Assembly: GCA_027405735.1 (NCBI GenBank)
Contig: JAPEHQ010000014.1
Coordinates: forward strand, 1,240,001 to 1,304,000
Direction of reading: 5' to 3'
Source of the DNA: Mucor racemosus
Taxonomy: Eukaryota > Mucoromycota > Mucoromycetes > Mucorales > Mucoraceae
DNA: 64,000 bases
In this document: positions 1 to 12,395 of the stretch, piece by piece
Layout: each line of letters opens with the position of its first letter
Numbering within the stretch: the stretch's first letter is position 1
Notes under the pieces: model-generated
Seen by the model: the letters and a program-made list of their open reading frames with translations, nothing else
Told to the model about the DNA's origin: nothing
Database searches by the model: none
Made by a program: the position numbers and the translations under genes

Positions 1-3000
1 TTTAGAGTTGTGCTGTGTAACATTGATCCATTTGCAGTGCATTAGTAGCGACCTCTGGCTAAAGTATAAAGCACCAAATTTGATTAAAACATAAATTGTT
101 ATTCTACTTTTCATCCAATAAGACTCCTAGTAAACCCACATTTACTCGAGTTTTTTCTATTTTTTTCCGCTGAGTTTCTTTGATTCTTCAACCTATTCAT
201 CATTTTACTACTATTTTTACAAAAAAAGAAAACTATTTGTAATTTTTATTTGCATTTCCAAATGTGAATATTATCATAAGCCAAGACTAAAAAGATAACA
301 AAACGAACATGCTTAACTACGATGGCTTTATCATGTTATTATACAACACGTTGCAAGAGTAGCACAAGACTTTGAACAGTGTATTTTGTATAAAGAAAGC
401 CATAAGCCGATATAAAATTTATGTGCCACATGGCCTAATTTCTCGTTATCTGACACTATTCTGCGAATTTAATTACACTAATTTGAAACCAAGTATGGAG
501 AAATAAAAAGCTATACTATAATAATAAGCAATGAGACCTAGACAAATCACTATTATCAATCTATATTATAAATTCATATCTCTGAGTATCAAATTCTTGA
601 ATATTTTACTAATGAAATATGCTAAAAATATCTGCACTCTTTTTTAAAAAAATTTGCGGGCATTTCATTCCTAAATAGATTGTTCTATTATCAATTATAA
701 GTGAAAAAATAAGTTTCAAATATACGTTGAAATGCAGAAAACCCCACGTAGTTGAATAGAGTTACCACTATATAGATTTGAGATAAAACTTGCCGAATGG
801 TCAGGAAAAAAAGACACCGCAGCTTCAAATTTTTTAGCTTTGCATAATTTTTGCAAGCAATTTGATTGCATTTATAATAGTTGTTGAACTTGAAATATAT
901 TACTAAACTTGCATATCACTTTATTTTTTGTTTTACATAAAGTAATGAGAATTACTCATTTAAGAGCCCAATGACTTCCACAAAGTTATTTCTTTTTTCA
1001 CTGATAGTCGCCGTTTCAATGATACAGTCTTGGCTAAAACTCTCAATTGTTTGAAGAATTATCTAATAAGTTTGAAGCCTTATTTTTCAAGTTTTTAATT
1101 TGAATTATATTCTTCAGCTAGTCAACTGTATTGTGATATTTTTTAACCTTTAAGAAGACAAAAAAAAACCCCCAATTAAAAACTTGATTATCTCAGAGCG
1201 ACCTTTTAGGCTATTTTATAGAAAAATGAGCGACTTTTTAGATCCCCTCGATGAGTTGAGGCTGAAGTTACATATTACTGCACTAACAAAAAGACGTGAA
1301 GCATCTACAAAGATTCTAGTTGCATCTGATCATCTGTTGATAATAAATTATAGTATTATAAAGTTTTTTCCCTCCAATTTTTAGTTTTTCATCATGCTTT
1401 ATACAAAGTAAATGAAATACACATGTTCTCTAAACAATGCAGATAAATTTAAAAAGTGATCAACACTAGTTCATTTCTCTAGCATCATATATTAGTATAT
1501 ATTGCTGTCATCATGATAGAATAAATAAGACGCCAAGAAAAAAGCAATAATTAAATGGTGTATGTGTTTTACACGATAAAGGATTATTTCTACAAAAATA
1601 TGCATGGATTTGAATCTACAGAATACGAGATAAATAAAGGAGGCTTTTTGGTCATGAATTAGATGGCTAAATAAAGAAAAAATGAATTGCATGTTCCCTT
1701 GCATAATTTGAAAAACAAAAAAAAACCTGGTGATAAAATCATATTATTGCATAATGTTTCATGTTCAACATTGAAGGTTTCCTGGCGTTGTATAAAGATA
1801 ATAAATGCAATTCATGGCTGACATGAGACCTGAAATAAAAGGTAAGCTCAAATTACTGCTATAATAGCGAGAATAATTTACCCCATCGTTTTAAGAAAAA
1901 AGGCAGTTTTTACTGAAAAGAACAAATTATTTGATCTGATTTTGCTTTTAATTGGCTTATGTGAGACAACCTTGTGTAATGAGTTTCAGTATTTTACACA
2001 CATTTTGGTTCACGATTTATTATAATTATGTTTATATTATTAATTGTACACATGTGAATGGAAGGTGATAGATCAATTTTTTACAGTGTACTTTCAAGGA
2101 TCGAGATGTCTATTTGCAGAGAAATCAGGGAACTTAAATTACCGTGAAACATTTCTTTCTTGGGAAATAGTTACCAGGAATTTGGGACAGATATTCTGAA
2201 TCATTTCTGTAGATATACATGAAATTAAAGAATGGCTCTGTAGATAACTAAAATATTGCTTGTGCTCATGTAGGAATTCTCGATGCAAATTATATGGTAA
2301 TTTATATATTTCCTATTTGCCTCAAACAATTAATGCATAAATATAAAGATTTCTTTTGGATATTATAAACTAAAACTATGAGATAGTACAAGGGTTTTAT
2401 AGGAAACAACAGCTGGGTAGGCCCTTACATTGTTAGGCAAAAAGAATAAAAAAAAACTCTTTCTCATGTGTATAATAAACTTTTTTTTTATACATATGAT
2501 AATGACATTATGAGCCCTTTAAAAAAATCAAGAGAATTATATACAAAAATTTGGCCTTGTTGATTATATGCTTTCGCCTTTTTTTCTCATACGATAAAAA
2601 AAAAGACATTACTTCGGTATAACAAACATAGACAACATTGAAAAATTCTTTGTTCATGCTTCATTTGATATGCAAGCATAACAAATAAATGTGAAACATC
2701 TGACCTTTTTGTGCGATGATATTACTCATTTAAAAAATTAGGCAGTTTTACAAAAAGGATAAATTCTACAATTTATAGTTATAGTTTTGATTGCGTCCAA
2801 GTAACCTGATGAAGTATATATCATTTGGTGCGGAAAAAACTGAGGCTGTTTCTTTCTTTCTTTCTTTTTTTTTTTTTTTTTTTTGCATTACACAGGACAC
2901 ATTTACTGCAGTAGATCGCGGAATATCAAGATATTAATGATGCATTTCTTAAAACCCATAGTGAAATGCATCTCAATTTTAAGTAAAATCTCAAATCTAT

Positions 3001-4007
3001 TTTTAAGGAGTTCTATTATTTCAAATAAGAAAAAAAACAAAGGAAAAAAAAAGATAAAACCATATGATATGCAATGCAATTGTGAGTACATAACGCCCAA
3101 TCAATAATAGTCTCAATCGCCGGTTGCACAATGGTATCTCTCAAAAGAAACATTTCATGATACCCCCTCCATAAAACATCGAGTTTTTCTAATTGTGTAT
3201 TTTTACTAGTCCTCTTTTGGAAAAATGCGAAAACTTATTCCAGTACTAGGTTCTTTTTTTTAAACCGTTGCAATTTGATATCAAATTGTGAATACATGTG
3301 TATTTGAAAAAGATAAAAACGATTAATCATGACATCTAATTGGTGTATTTATGTTATGTCTAATCTTTAATATAATTTATATCATGTTGGAAAAATGGGG
3401 GAGTTGATTAAAGGGGTTAGCAGGAGAAAGAAAGAAGGAAAAAAAAAAAAACAGTTGAAAATTTTTTTTACTAAAATATTTTGTCGATTTGAATTTATCC
3501 ATCATTTCTAAATTTCAAAGAATAGTTTCGCGTTGCTACAATTAAAAAAATAGATAAAGTAAAACCAGATATGAATAATATCAGGTCTACTCTCCTTTGC
3601 TCTATTTTTTTTTTCAAAATTAATGTGAGTGATTTCTATAAAATTTATCGCATTGTGGAACGCCCATATTGTTCTTAATTTGTATAAACGCGTTTTTTCA
3701 TTTTATGGGCCAGACCAAAGAATCCGTATCCCGTCCAAATCGGCAAATGTTGGTAGTTTCTCTCTTTTTCTTCGGATTTTTCCGATTTCTAGCCAAAAAC
3801 CAACTATTCGCTTTTCTTCCCCCTTTCTCTCACTTAGTATTCTTATTGAAAAAAAAAAAGATAAAATACCTGTTTTCTACATTTAGGTAAAAAACCAAAA
3901 AAAAAAAAAAAAATCCCCTCTTGTTAAGAAGCTTATTTTTTTTTACTAAATAGATTTATATTATCAAGTCGAATTTTATTATAGTATATTATAAGACAAA
4001 TAAAAAC
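1..4007. other. AT-rich intergenic stretch upstream of the HSF gene
   Basis: I see no supportable gene here. A short open stretch begins with an ATG at about 1226 and runs to 1384, but it has no family signature and no splice context. Around 2849-2884 there is a TTTC microsatellite followed by a long T run. The last few hundred bases (about 3590-4007) are pyrimidine-rich and probably hold the promoter and 5' UTR of the heat-shock factor gene; I could not fix a TATA box or heat-shock element with confidence. Confidence 0.5.
2849..2884. repeat. TTTC microsatellite running into a poly-T tract
   Basis: Several TTTC units are followed by about twenty T residues. This is simple sequence with no link to a gene. 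Confidence 0.9.
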
Positions 4008-5901
4008 ATGAATCGACAAACTCAATATTTGCGGCAACAACAAGAACAGCAGCAACAACAACAACAACAACAACAGCAGCAGCAGCGGCAGCAATTTCAA
4101 CAACAGCAAATGCAACACCCAGTTCAGTCAAATTCAGTTGAATATTTGCAAAAGAAACGCACTACAACTAAATTGGCGTCAAGCAATAATAGAAAGAGAT
4201 CTCATTCATCATCTTCATCTACATCGTCATCTGGATCTCCTTCGACCAATATTTTTTCAGCTGCTAGTTCGTCTGATTCTGGTTTTTCAACAATGGCATC
4301 TATCAAAAGTGCTCCTTCCAAGAAAAAGAGAAATGCTTCGACATTAAATGGCAGTAGCACAGATTCTTCTTCTGCAGAGAGCGGTCCTTCATCGACACCA
4401 GTGCCATCTAAAGGACCTTCTGCTTCTTTTGCATCACCTAGTATAATACCTCCTCGATTAACAGCACAAAGAAGTGTACCAGCATTTTTAAACAAATTAT
4501 ACAAGTAAATCACTTCTAATCATTTTACAAAAAAGAAATTACGCTAAAAAAACCCCCTCTTATAGTATGGTTGAAGATTTATCAACAACTGATTTGATTC
4601 GATGGTCAGGCGATGGTACATCATTTATAGGTAAAATCGAAAGTTTAATGCTAAGTTTTATCCTAAACTAAATTTGTAAAAATAACAGTTGAAAAGCATG
4701 AAGAATTTGCCAAAACAGTACTGCCAAGATTTTATAAGCACAATACATTTGCATCTTTTGTTCGACAGTTGAATATGTATGATTTCCATAAAGTTCCACA
4801 TCTTCAACAAGGTGTTTTAATTGCTGAAGCAGAACATGAAATTTGGGAATTCAGCAATCCCCATTTTCAAAGAGGTCGACCTGACCTCTTGGTTCTTGTA
4901 ACTCGTAAACGTAACAGAGATAGAGATGCTATCGATAGTGAAACTGTTACTTTATCTACATTAGCTCAAGATTTGGATGTACTAAAAAAGCATCAATCTA
5001 CTATTGGTACTGAATTAAGTGATTTACATCGAGATAATGAAATTCTTTGGCAAGAAACATTAAATGTAAGAGAAAAATATCAAAGACATCAAGAAGCAAT
5101 TGAGAAAATATTGCAATTTTTAACTGCAATTTTTGCAAATGATAATTTAGCCATTAGTGCGAGTAAGTGAACTATTCCATATTTTATGACCATTGCAATT
5201 AACCCAAATTTGTAGATGATGCTGATTTATCTCCAAAGGGTTTAATCGAAGAAGCAGCTTCTTTAGCTGGCATGACAACAAAATTAGATAATGCTAAAAA
5301 TCCAACTACGCCTTTACCTAATACACTTGCCTCATCTGCCTTGTCAAACATTTTATCATCTGTGTTAAGACTTTATTCAAATAACTCTCCACCCAATTCA
5401 GAATTACCTCGATCAATGATTAATAATGATCGAAACAACAGACAACAACAACGACAACAGCAAAGACCATCCACTTCATCATCAAAAGAGAATTCTTCAA
5501 TATCATCTTCATCTGAATCATTATATCCTCATTCACCTAGGGAGACCAAAGAAGATGAAACACCTACTTCGCTTGTTGATTTCTCGAAAACATTGAATAC
5601 AGCTACTCGTTCTGCTCAAAATATAACTCAAGATATTGACACGTTGCAAGTTAATATTGAGTCATTAGCAAATAATTTAGGCATTGATCCTAGTCAATTT
5701 GATGATGATGCTGCTTCAGAACGTTGTTTCCGAGATAATAACACTAATTTGATGAATAATGATAGCATTGGTACATCAGATGTCTTGAAATTATACAATG
5801 ATTTGGATAAAGGTAAAAATATGAATCAATTTTCATATAATCTTCAACAACCACCTTCTTCTATGCAATATCAGCATCAACGACATCAACAAGCACAACA
5901 A

Positions 5902-5972
<71 letters not shown>

Positions 5973-6474
5973 AGCAGAACAATTACATAGATCATTGCCA
6001 TCTCAATTTCAATCATACAGCCAATCATCTGATAATACTAGAAACAATTCCATGTCTCACTTGCAACAACAACAATCTTATCGTATGCATTATTCAAATA
6101 ATGGAGATCCCAAGATAAATGTGAATCAACAAACATCAGATATTGGTTATCGTCAATTCATATCAGCAATGAATTATTCGGATTCTTTTGGGCCGAATTA
6201 TCCTAGTGAATCAGAAACATCCAATTACACACCAACAACGCCTGTAGGTCCACCACCTCATAATCTACAACAAAATAGAAATTATTTTACTTGTGGAAAT
6301 GATGAATTGATGGTAGCAGCAGCGGCTGCTGGAGTCACTACTACAAATACTGAAAATACCGATAACTATAGTAACATGATGAACCATAATCCTTATACTC
6401 AACAAGGAGATATGGATAGGCCGCCTTATTATAATGGCATGCCTACTGGAGAAAACTATAATGATAACACATAA
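4008..6474 (+). CDS. Heat-shock transcription factor (HSF) with two poly-Q tracts
   Basis: Four exons: 4008-4504, 4566-4630, 4689-5162, 5216-6474 (764 aa). All three introns are 53-61 nt with GT...AG ends and matching phases. HSF trimers bind heat-shock elements in the nucleus and activate chaperone genes. The winged-helix DNA-binding domain spans about residues 158-253 and is assembled across exons 1-3: FLNKLYNMVED, LIRWSGDGTSF, then FASFVRQLNMYDFHKV, the recognition-helix signature. A heptad-rich segment at about 275-345 fits the HR-A/B trimerisation coiled coil. An unusual N-terminal extension of about 155 residues carries a 13-Q run (from about 4047) and a Ser-rich stretch. A second, 23-Q run lies at 5905-5973. 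The C-terminal half is Q/N/S-rich, as in an activation domain. The start is the first ATG of the open frame. The family call is firm; which paralogue it is cannot be said. Confidence 0.95.
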
Positions 6475-7189
6475 AAAAACACCTATTGGATACCTTTTTA
6501 ATTGACATTTCCAGAAACTGTCTAGTATATTTTTCATTTTATCATACCCCCTTTCATCAACCAAATTTACACACTCTTCGCCTCTTCCACCGTCCTTTTT
6601 TTTTTCAAAAATTGTATTGTTGTTAATTATTATTATTATTATCTCATTTTTCTCTTATAAATAGTATGCTTTTTTTTTTATATATTTTATGTTTTTTTTA
6701 TCACCTATGCCAATTTTTGTCTCTCCCTTATTAAACCTAATGTGTAGATATTTTTTAAATTAAAGCTATTGTCTCTCTCGCTCTTTCTCTATGTAAATAT
6801 CATATGCTATGTATAAAAAAAAAAGTTTCGCCAGATCAAATTGATTGGGTAAAACATACTATAATTTACTGATGTATAAATGCCAAAAACACAAAAAAGA
6901 TTGTAAAGGAGCTTTTTTAGCTTAAAATCGACAATTTTAATATGATACGTGTTAATGTTAAAAAATAGCCTGAATTAAAGCATATTTTTAAATTTTATTT
7001 TTGAGATTTTACATGTAAAATTTGACATTTGCTCAAAAAAGTTATTTTAGTTTTCAAAATATCTTCTTATAAATTCAACCAATTTATGTCATATCAACAC
7101 CATTCGATGTATGAAAAGAATGTATATATCAAAGCTTAAGAATGCAAATTAGTGTAATAAAAGGTTTAGTAAACCAATTTACAAAAAAA
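6475..7189. other. HSF 3' flank
   Basis: T-rich sequence with TTATTA repeats near 6624-6650, probably the 3' UTR and terminator of the HSF gene. No gene was seen. Confidence 0.5.
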
Positions 7190-8432
7190 CTGAATTTTTG
7201 TAGTTTTTCAATCTTCAAAATCGCTAAGTTCCCTCTTTTCTATAACTAACCTCACACTAAATACGTTTTAGGATATACATTAGGTATTTCTAAGCAGATA
7301 TGAATTGGCTGCATTATGCTACCTACTACTAAATTTATTTTGTATTTCACGAAAGATTCAAAAACGCGAAAATTCATAGTTTTTCTCCTAAAAACTGAAT
7401 CTCACTTTCCATCTCTGTTCTTCTTTTTTTTCACTAAATAATACCAAGAAAAATCTATATGCCAATGTACTAGAGATGTTCAACTTTAATCCAAAAACAA
7501 GTATCCGGAAATATCCTACTTTTTGCAGGTGATATTAATTTTTCAGTGCTAAGGTTTCAGATTTTTTACGCGCATTTCACTGCTAATGGATTGAAAACTT
7601 TGAGGCTTCATATCTCTAGAAAAAAATAAGCGATACTAACACTTTTTAATAATAAAACTTACTTGTTTTGAAGTGCTCTATAACATATTTGAATATAAAA
7701 AAATTCTAAGCACTTTTATTTTTTTTTCATTTTTTTGGTATTTCTATAGTAGGTTTCAAAATATTGGTTAAATTGAGTAACATTTTTTTTACATTCATGT
7801 CATTAAGCTCGTTGAGCTCTCTCAGACCCAATTTAGTTTTTTTCAAAATATTGATTTTTCGTGGAGATATTCTCAAAAATGTGTACAAAGAGATACCCTC
7901 ATTTCTAACCTCGATTTTCCCCTTATATACCCTCATCCCAAATTCTGAATTTGAAAAAAAAATTGACAAAAATCTCGCTTTCTCTACGAAAAATGCAGCT
8001 AGAGAACTAATCATTGGTTTGATCAATAGATAATTTTGCTGTGCACTATTTTCGTTAATTATATTTAAAACATGCTTATAAAAAGTTACGTATATCTTCA
8101 AAAAACCTTTAAAATTTCAACGGCATTTTATGCAAAATTTAATGTGAAACATTTTTTTGAATTTAATTTAGATGGATACAGAATTTAAAACTGGACAAAA
8201 ACCATTTAATACGCTAGTTCAACTTACTTTGCAGTTTTTGAACTATTAAACAATTTTGTTTTTTTCAGCGTTTTCTGGTCGATTTGTCATCAAATCGATT
8301 TTGAAACCCAGTTAATATAGGGTTAAGCTGTAATATGAACTATTATTTTGTGTCGAAGTCCTCGGAAGTCCCGGAAGTCCCCTACACGATTAGAACCCAG
8401 TATGCTAATAAGCTCACTTATTTGAGAAACAA

Positions 8433-8458
8433 CCGTAAATAAGTGCACTTATTTACGG
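8433..8458. promoter_or_regulatory. 26-bp perfect palindrome in the Crypton left end
   Basis: CCGTAAATAAGTG reads the same as its reverse complement around a centre at 8445/8446. It lies just inside the AGTCC-rich left end and downstream of the recombinase gene. It could be a dimer binding site for the element's own DNA-binding protein or a 3' RNA hairpin; the role is inference. Confidence 0.6.
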
Positions 8459-8676
8459 ATCAAGTCCCCAGGGAAAAAATAATAAATTTATGTCAATACA
8501 ATCATGGCAAGATCGACTTTATTTTGTAAAATGTTATGCTTAGACTTCAATATGATATTATGATACTTGTTGTATTTACAGTAAACTGAATGATGTTTAT
8601 TTATTGAATATATATGTATATATATAAAAATAATAATAAAATATAAAGAAATGCAAAGAAAGAATAGAAAAAGCTA

Positions 8677-11036
8677 TTACAATGAGCCATCATTGACTCC
8701 AAAGATTTCAATTTTGTTATTCGCCAACCAATGCAACGAGTATCCTTTCTGTGATCTTCTTCGTTCTGCAATATTTACTGCAGTTTCTAAACTAATGTTC
8801 CTTTTCATGGCGTAATCCTCGATTGTCTTGATGATAAGTTTTCTTCTATTGAAGAACTTCTTTTCCTTCTCTGCTCGTCTCCATCTTGTTCCAAACTTTT
8901 CTTCCAAATCTTGTACCGCATATCCACCGCACAAACCATGTTTCCACTCTCTCCACAAGTCTTTGATGGACACAATTCCTCGACTCATTTGGTAATGTGG
9001 TACCTTTTCTGTAACTTCAAGAGAATTTGATGATGATGAGGATAATGTTGGTGGTGGTGGATTGGAATTTGACATCAAGTTTTGTTGTGGTTTTGTGGTT
9101 GCTGAGATGTGAGATTGGCCATTTTGTAAATCTGGTAAGTTCACGCTGAGGTTTATACTTGCTTGACCTGTAATTAGACGGGTCATATAATCATTAGTTG
9201 TTTCTTGAGTAGTGAGATGATCATTCAATTTTGAAGAAAAGTCATTATGCATTATGCGTATCTTTTCCTCTAAAATTGGAACACAACGTTGGAGCAAAAT
9301 GTTTGCAGGGTCATTGTTATCTTTCATGATCACTGTCATGCGTCTTTGAAGAAGATTTATTAGTTTATACTATATAAAACACAAACAAGTGCTTACTCTT
9401 TATATTCTAAAAACATAGGATTAGAAAACAATTCATTTTGCCATAATGGATGATTGGGGAATTTCTCCATCATCACAATTGAATCTTGAATAATAATTTT
9501 TCTCAACATAAAAAACAGTTGAAAGCAAGCTTTTGCAGCCACGGTAACTTCCATAGGGTCACCATTATTCTTACCAACATTCTTAGCTAGTAATCGATCG
9601 TTCCATTCATCCAGTAGAGGAAAAATCAACTTGGTCAAATCTTCAGGAGGATCCAGTGAGGCCCTGGGAATGTAAAATTGTCCTTGCTGAATAGTAAAAC
9701 CCGCCATTGCTCGCATTGCTTCCCTGGGCAAACCAGTAAGGTAAGCACCATTCATTGTTGTGTTATTCCAACGACCGAGACGACGAATTTGGTCTTCGTG
9801 AACACCAGCAAGATCAGCCATCCTCGCAGAAGAGCCACGGTTTATATGTGTTTTTGTTTTAGAGAAAATTTTTGCTCCATCTAATCCTCTTATAACGGCA
9901 TCACGATGGCTGTTGTAGCTCCAGATTTTCTTTAAATCCTGGTTATCAGATTTAAAAAGCTTTATAAAATACCAATTATGAGAAGTAGTGAAGTCGGGAA
10001 ACGGCTCATTCTCAACATGAAAACGCCAAAACAAATATAGGCCAAGAGACATTATAGGGCAAATTTCAACGCGAGTGTTACGGATGCAGCCACCAAGTTC
10101 CAAGCGGTTATTTTTGTTTGTTTTTCCCTGTCGCAACACCATCACCAGAGCAGGACATTCTATGTCAGGCCTGATACTCTCATTATCTAAATTAACTGTT
10201 TGAAAATCTGTCAATTCAGCATGCCTGATAGATTGTCCTCGTAGTAGAAAATAATGGGAGAAAAGAAATACGGCAGCATCTCTCAAGTTTTCTCCATGAT
10301 TTCTTTGGCTATTCAAATAGAACTGTATGACATTTGCTACTTGATCTAATGAAGTATAACCATCGGCAAGTGTTCCTTCTCCACGATCTTCGCAATTAGA
10401 TCTCTTGGTCTGGAATTCTCGTTCTTTAGCACTTTTCAATACGCTTGCAATTACTTTTCTTGGATTTTTATTACAATTTATTTTCTTTATAACTTGTGTC
10501 TTGTATAGATCTGTAATTGCTGCTATGTATTGTTCGACAGTTGAAAATTTGATTCTTTGAGCTGCTTTTGTTTTCGTTTTTCTGCGAGAGAAACGATTTA
10601 AAACCTGGGATAATAAGGGCGTACAAGACAGTTAGTATCAAAAGCTAAATTCATTAGCAATATTCTTTGCTTTCACCTCCTTGTGTAGAAAATAATTTAA
10701 TTTTTCCCCAGAAACAATTCCTCTTTGCAATTTATCTTCATGTACAAAGGTTTTCTCTGCCCATGTAAGAAACTCTTTAGCTTTCGCTGAATATGCTTTT
10801 TTAGTGTTTATGGGCCTATTATCTTGAGCTTGTTCAGCAGTAATTTCAAGACTCCTTGCCATGTCATATATTACATTGGAACCATCATTTTGGTTGTTGT
10901 CAACCATATCAGTATTGACCGTATCAATATCATTAGTGACAATCATATTGATCATATCAATATCATTATCAATCAAGGTAGAAGATGAAGCGGACATTCT
11001 ACTATCAATAGATGCAGTTGCAGTTTTCTTAGTCAT
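8677..11036 (-). CDS. Crypton tyrosine recombinase with GCR1_C-like DNA-binding tail
   Basis: Three exons on the minus strand: 11036-10677, 10604-9397, 9343-8677 (744 aa). The first intron has a TACTAAC branch site; the second has a GTAAGC donor. Phases match at both joins. The N-terminal part (NTKKAYSAKAKEFLTWAEK) resembles the core-binding region of Crypton/Ndc10-like proteins. The catalytic part shows an Arg in FLLRGQSIRHAEL, a Lys in RQGKTNK, the H-x-x-R block HINRGSSARMADLAG, then GRWNN and a candidate nucleophilic Tyr in MNGAYLTGLP. The C-terminal exon contains a GCR1_C-type domain (IKDLWREWKHGL ... LEEKFGTRWRR ... RRRSQKGYSLHWL). Recombinases of this family cut and rejoin DNA through a tyrosine-DNA bond. 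All key residues seem present and there are no stops, so the protein may be functional. Confidence 0.88.
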
Positions 11037-11262
11037 TGTATAAGTGGATTATTCTTTTTCAAATGGTTTGTTTATTATTTATTTGTTAAAATTAAGAATA
11101 TTCTCTTCGATGACAGCTCTCAGTAATATTTATTTGTGAAACATTTCATGCAGAAAGCTGATCATAAGACATTTATTGATTTGAAGTCCCTCATTAGGGT
11201 GGGACTTGAGTCCGGGACTCAGTATGCGAACTTGAAGATAAGTCCCTATTATTTTAATTATC

Positions 11263-11290
11263 TCGACGAAAAATTAATATTTTTCGTCGA
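11263..11290. repeat. R1 stem-loop, copy A
   Basis: Arms TCGACGAAAAAT and ATTTTTCGTCGA flank a 4-nt loop. The same structure is kept in copy B (20660-20687) and copy C (36402-36429). Confidence 0.8.
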
Positions 11291-12049
11291 AAGAAAAAAT
11301 GCAAATTAATTTAGAGTTGGATCTATCTTGTGGATATATAAATTGAATAACTCAATTTAAGCATTCAATTTTTTATAATCAATTTTAGATCAATCTTGGC
11401 CAGTTTCAGTTAATGTTTGGTCAGTGCACTTATATTCTGGAATTAGTATTTCCTCTTTTCGAGAGATATCAATGACCTATAGAGCGAAGGTACATCTTCT
11501 TTGAATATTTTACATAAGTCGACTCAATGTTGGGCGAAAAATTCGAAAACATTTAAAAACTATCTGTAACCCACTTTTTGTAACCATAAAAAACTAACAA
11601 CAAAAACTCTACCTAGGCAGCATCCGGGTAAGTATAAAACACGAGCTGAACCTTGGACGAGCTTGACCAAAGCTTGCGACAACGAGCCGAGCTTCTGACT
11701 TTTTTTAAGAAAGCTTGTGTAAGGGAGAGCGAGCTTCTGCCTTCTTTTCAAAAGTTCAAACTTAATAATAATTAGTAAATGATATGACATTACTACTTTA
11801 TATAATTGTCAATTATTGACATTCATAAGTTTGCTTTACTTTAGATATTTGTCATTTGAAAGGTAAAATAAAGCTCGCATTTGAAATGCACACAATTTAG
11901 AATAAATATTGTAGCAAATGTTTTATCGGAACATATCAATGTTAAATAAAACTAGAAATTTAATCAAGTAAATATCGTTTATTGGAATGAAATTAATAAT
12001 AGTAACAAAAAACTACCAACAGTATGCTAGTAAATTGTAATTTAATATA

Positions 12050-12253
12050 CTATCGTTCAATATGACCGAATATTAATGAATCAGAGAAAATACAACTGGT
12101 AAATAAAAAACTGATACTCAATTGTAAAACGAGGCCAAGATTGATAAAAGGTGCTTTCATTGTGTGGTGAAAATCGTAACATTTTGATTGATAGAAATTA
12201 CAGGACCAAGATGTTGTGTTTGCTTCAGGATTTTCAAAAGGGTTCAAAAGCAT
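12050..12253 (-). CDS. Small conserved R2 frame (67 codons), unknown
   Basis: An ATG-started frame beginning MLLNPFENPEANTTSW. The same start and first 30-40 codons are kept in all four R2 copies (34191-34325, 53526-53774, 60062-60211), while their ends differ. Several differences among copies are silent third-position changes and others are not, so this may be a relic of a coding exon rather than a live gene. It lies about 140 bp from the dynein fragment on the opposite strand. I recognise no family. Confidence 0.35.
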   Translation of the reverse strand: MLLNPFENPEANTTSWSCNFYQSKCYDFHHTMKAPFINLGLVLQLSISFLFTSCIFSDSLIFGHIER

Positions 12254-12395
12254 TCTTTATTAAACTCAACTAGATGTTGAATACTCACCATATGCTATTA
12301 GTAGTATCATTTTGTCTTTTATTTAATTGTTGTATTATTAAAAATCAAGCTTTTCATAGCTTATAACAATGACAATGCGATGTTTCTGATTTCAG

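Larger units (their letters stand above)
8340..11255 (-). mobile_element. Crypton-type tyrosine-recombinase DNA transposon
   Basis: About 2.9 kb of extra sequence relative to the R1 copies at 20640 and 36440. The 10-bp sequence CTATTATTTT occurs once at the empty site in copy B (20643-20652) but twice here, at 8340-8349 and 11246-11255, bracketing the element. A short shared direct repeat without terminal inverted repeats is what Cryptons leave when a circular form recombines into a matching target. The only gene inside encodes a tyrosine recombinase with a GCR1_C-like tail. Both ends carry clusters of AGTCC/GGACT motifs, and a 26-bp palindrome lies near the left end. The gene appears intact, so the copy may be young. 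Confidence 0.9.
7190..11590 (+). repeat. Repeat R1 copy A, split by a Crypton
   Basis: The sequence on both sides of the Crypton (7190-8349 and 11256-11590) matches copy B (about 19490-20990) and, inverted, copy C (about 36072-37925). Similarity is weak from 7190 and strong from about 7375. R1 holds a 124-codon frame opened by TTG (not ATG) on the minus strand at 7727-8101, also open in copy B. The opposite strand is open too, so coding is doubtful. A stem-loop with 12-bp arms lies at 11263-11290. The right end runs straight into repeat R2. I recognise no transposase or retroelement domain. Confidence 0.8.

Noticed and set aside
3629..3890. Overlapping frames just upstream of HSF
   Set aside because: Pyrimidine-rich 5' flank; two frames open at once, as expected from composition; more likely promoter and 5' UTR.
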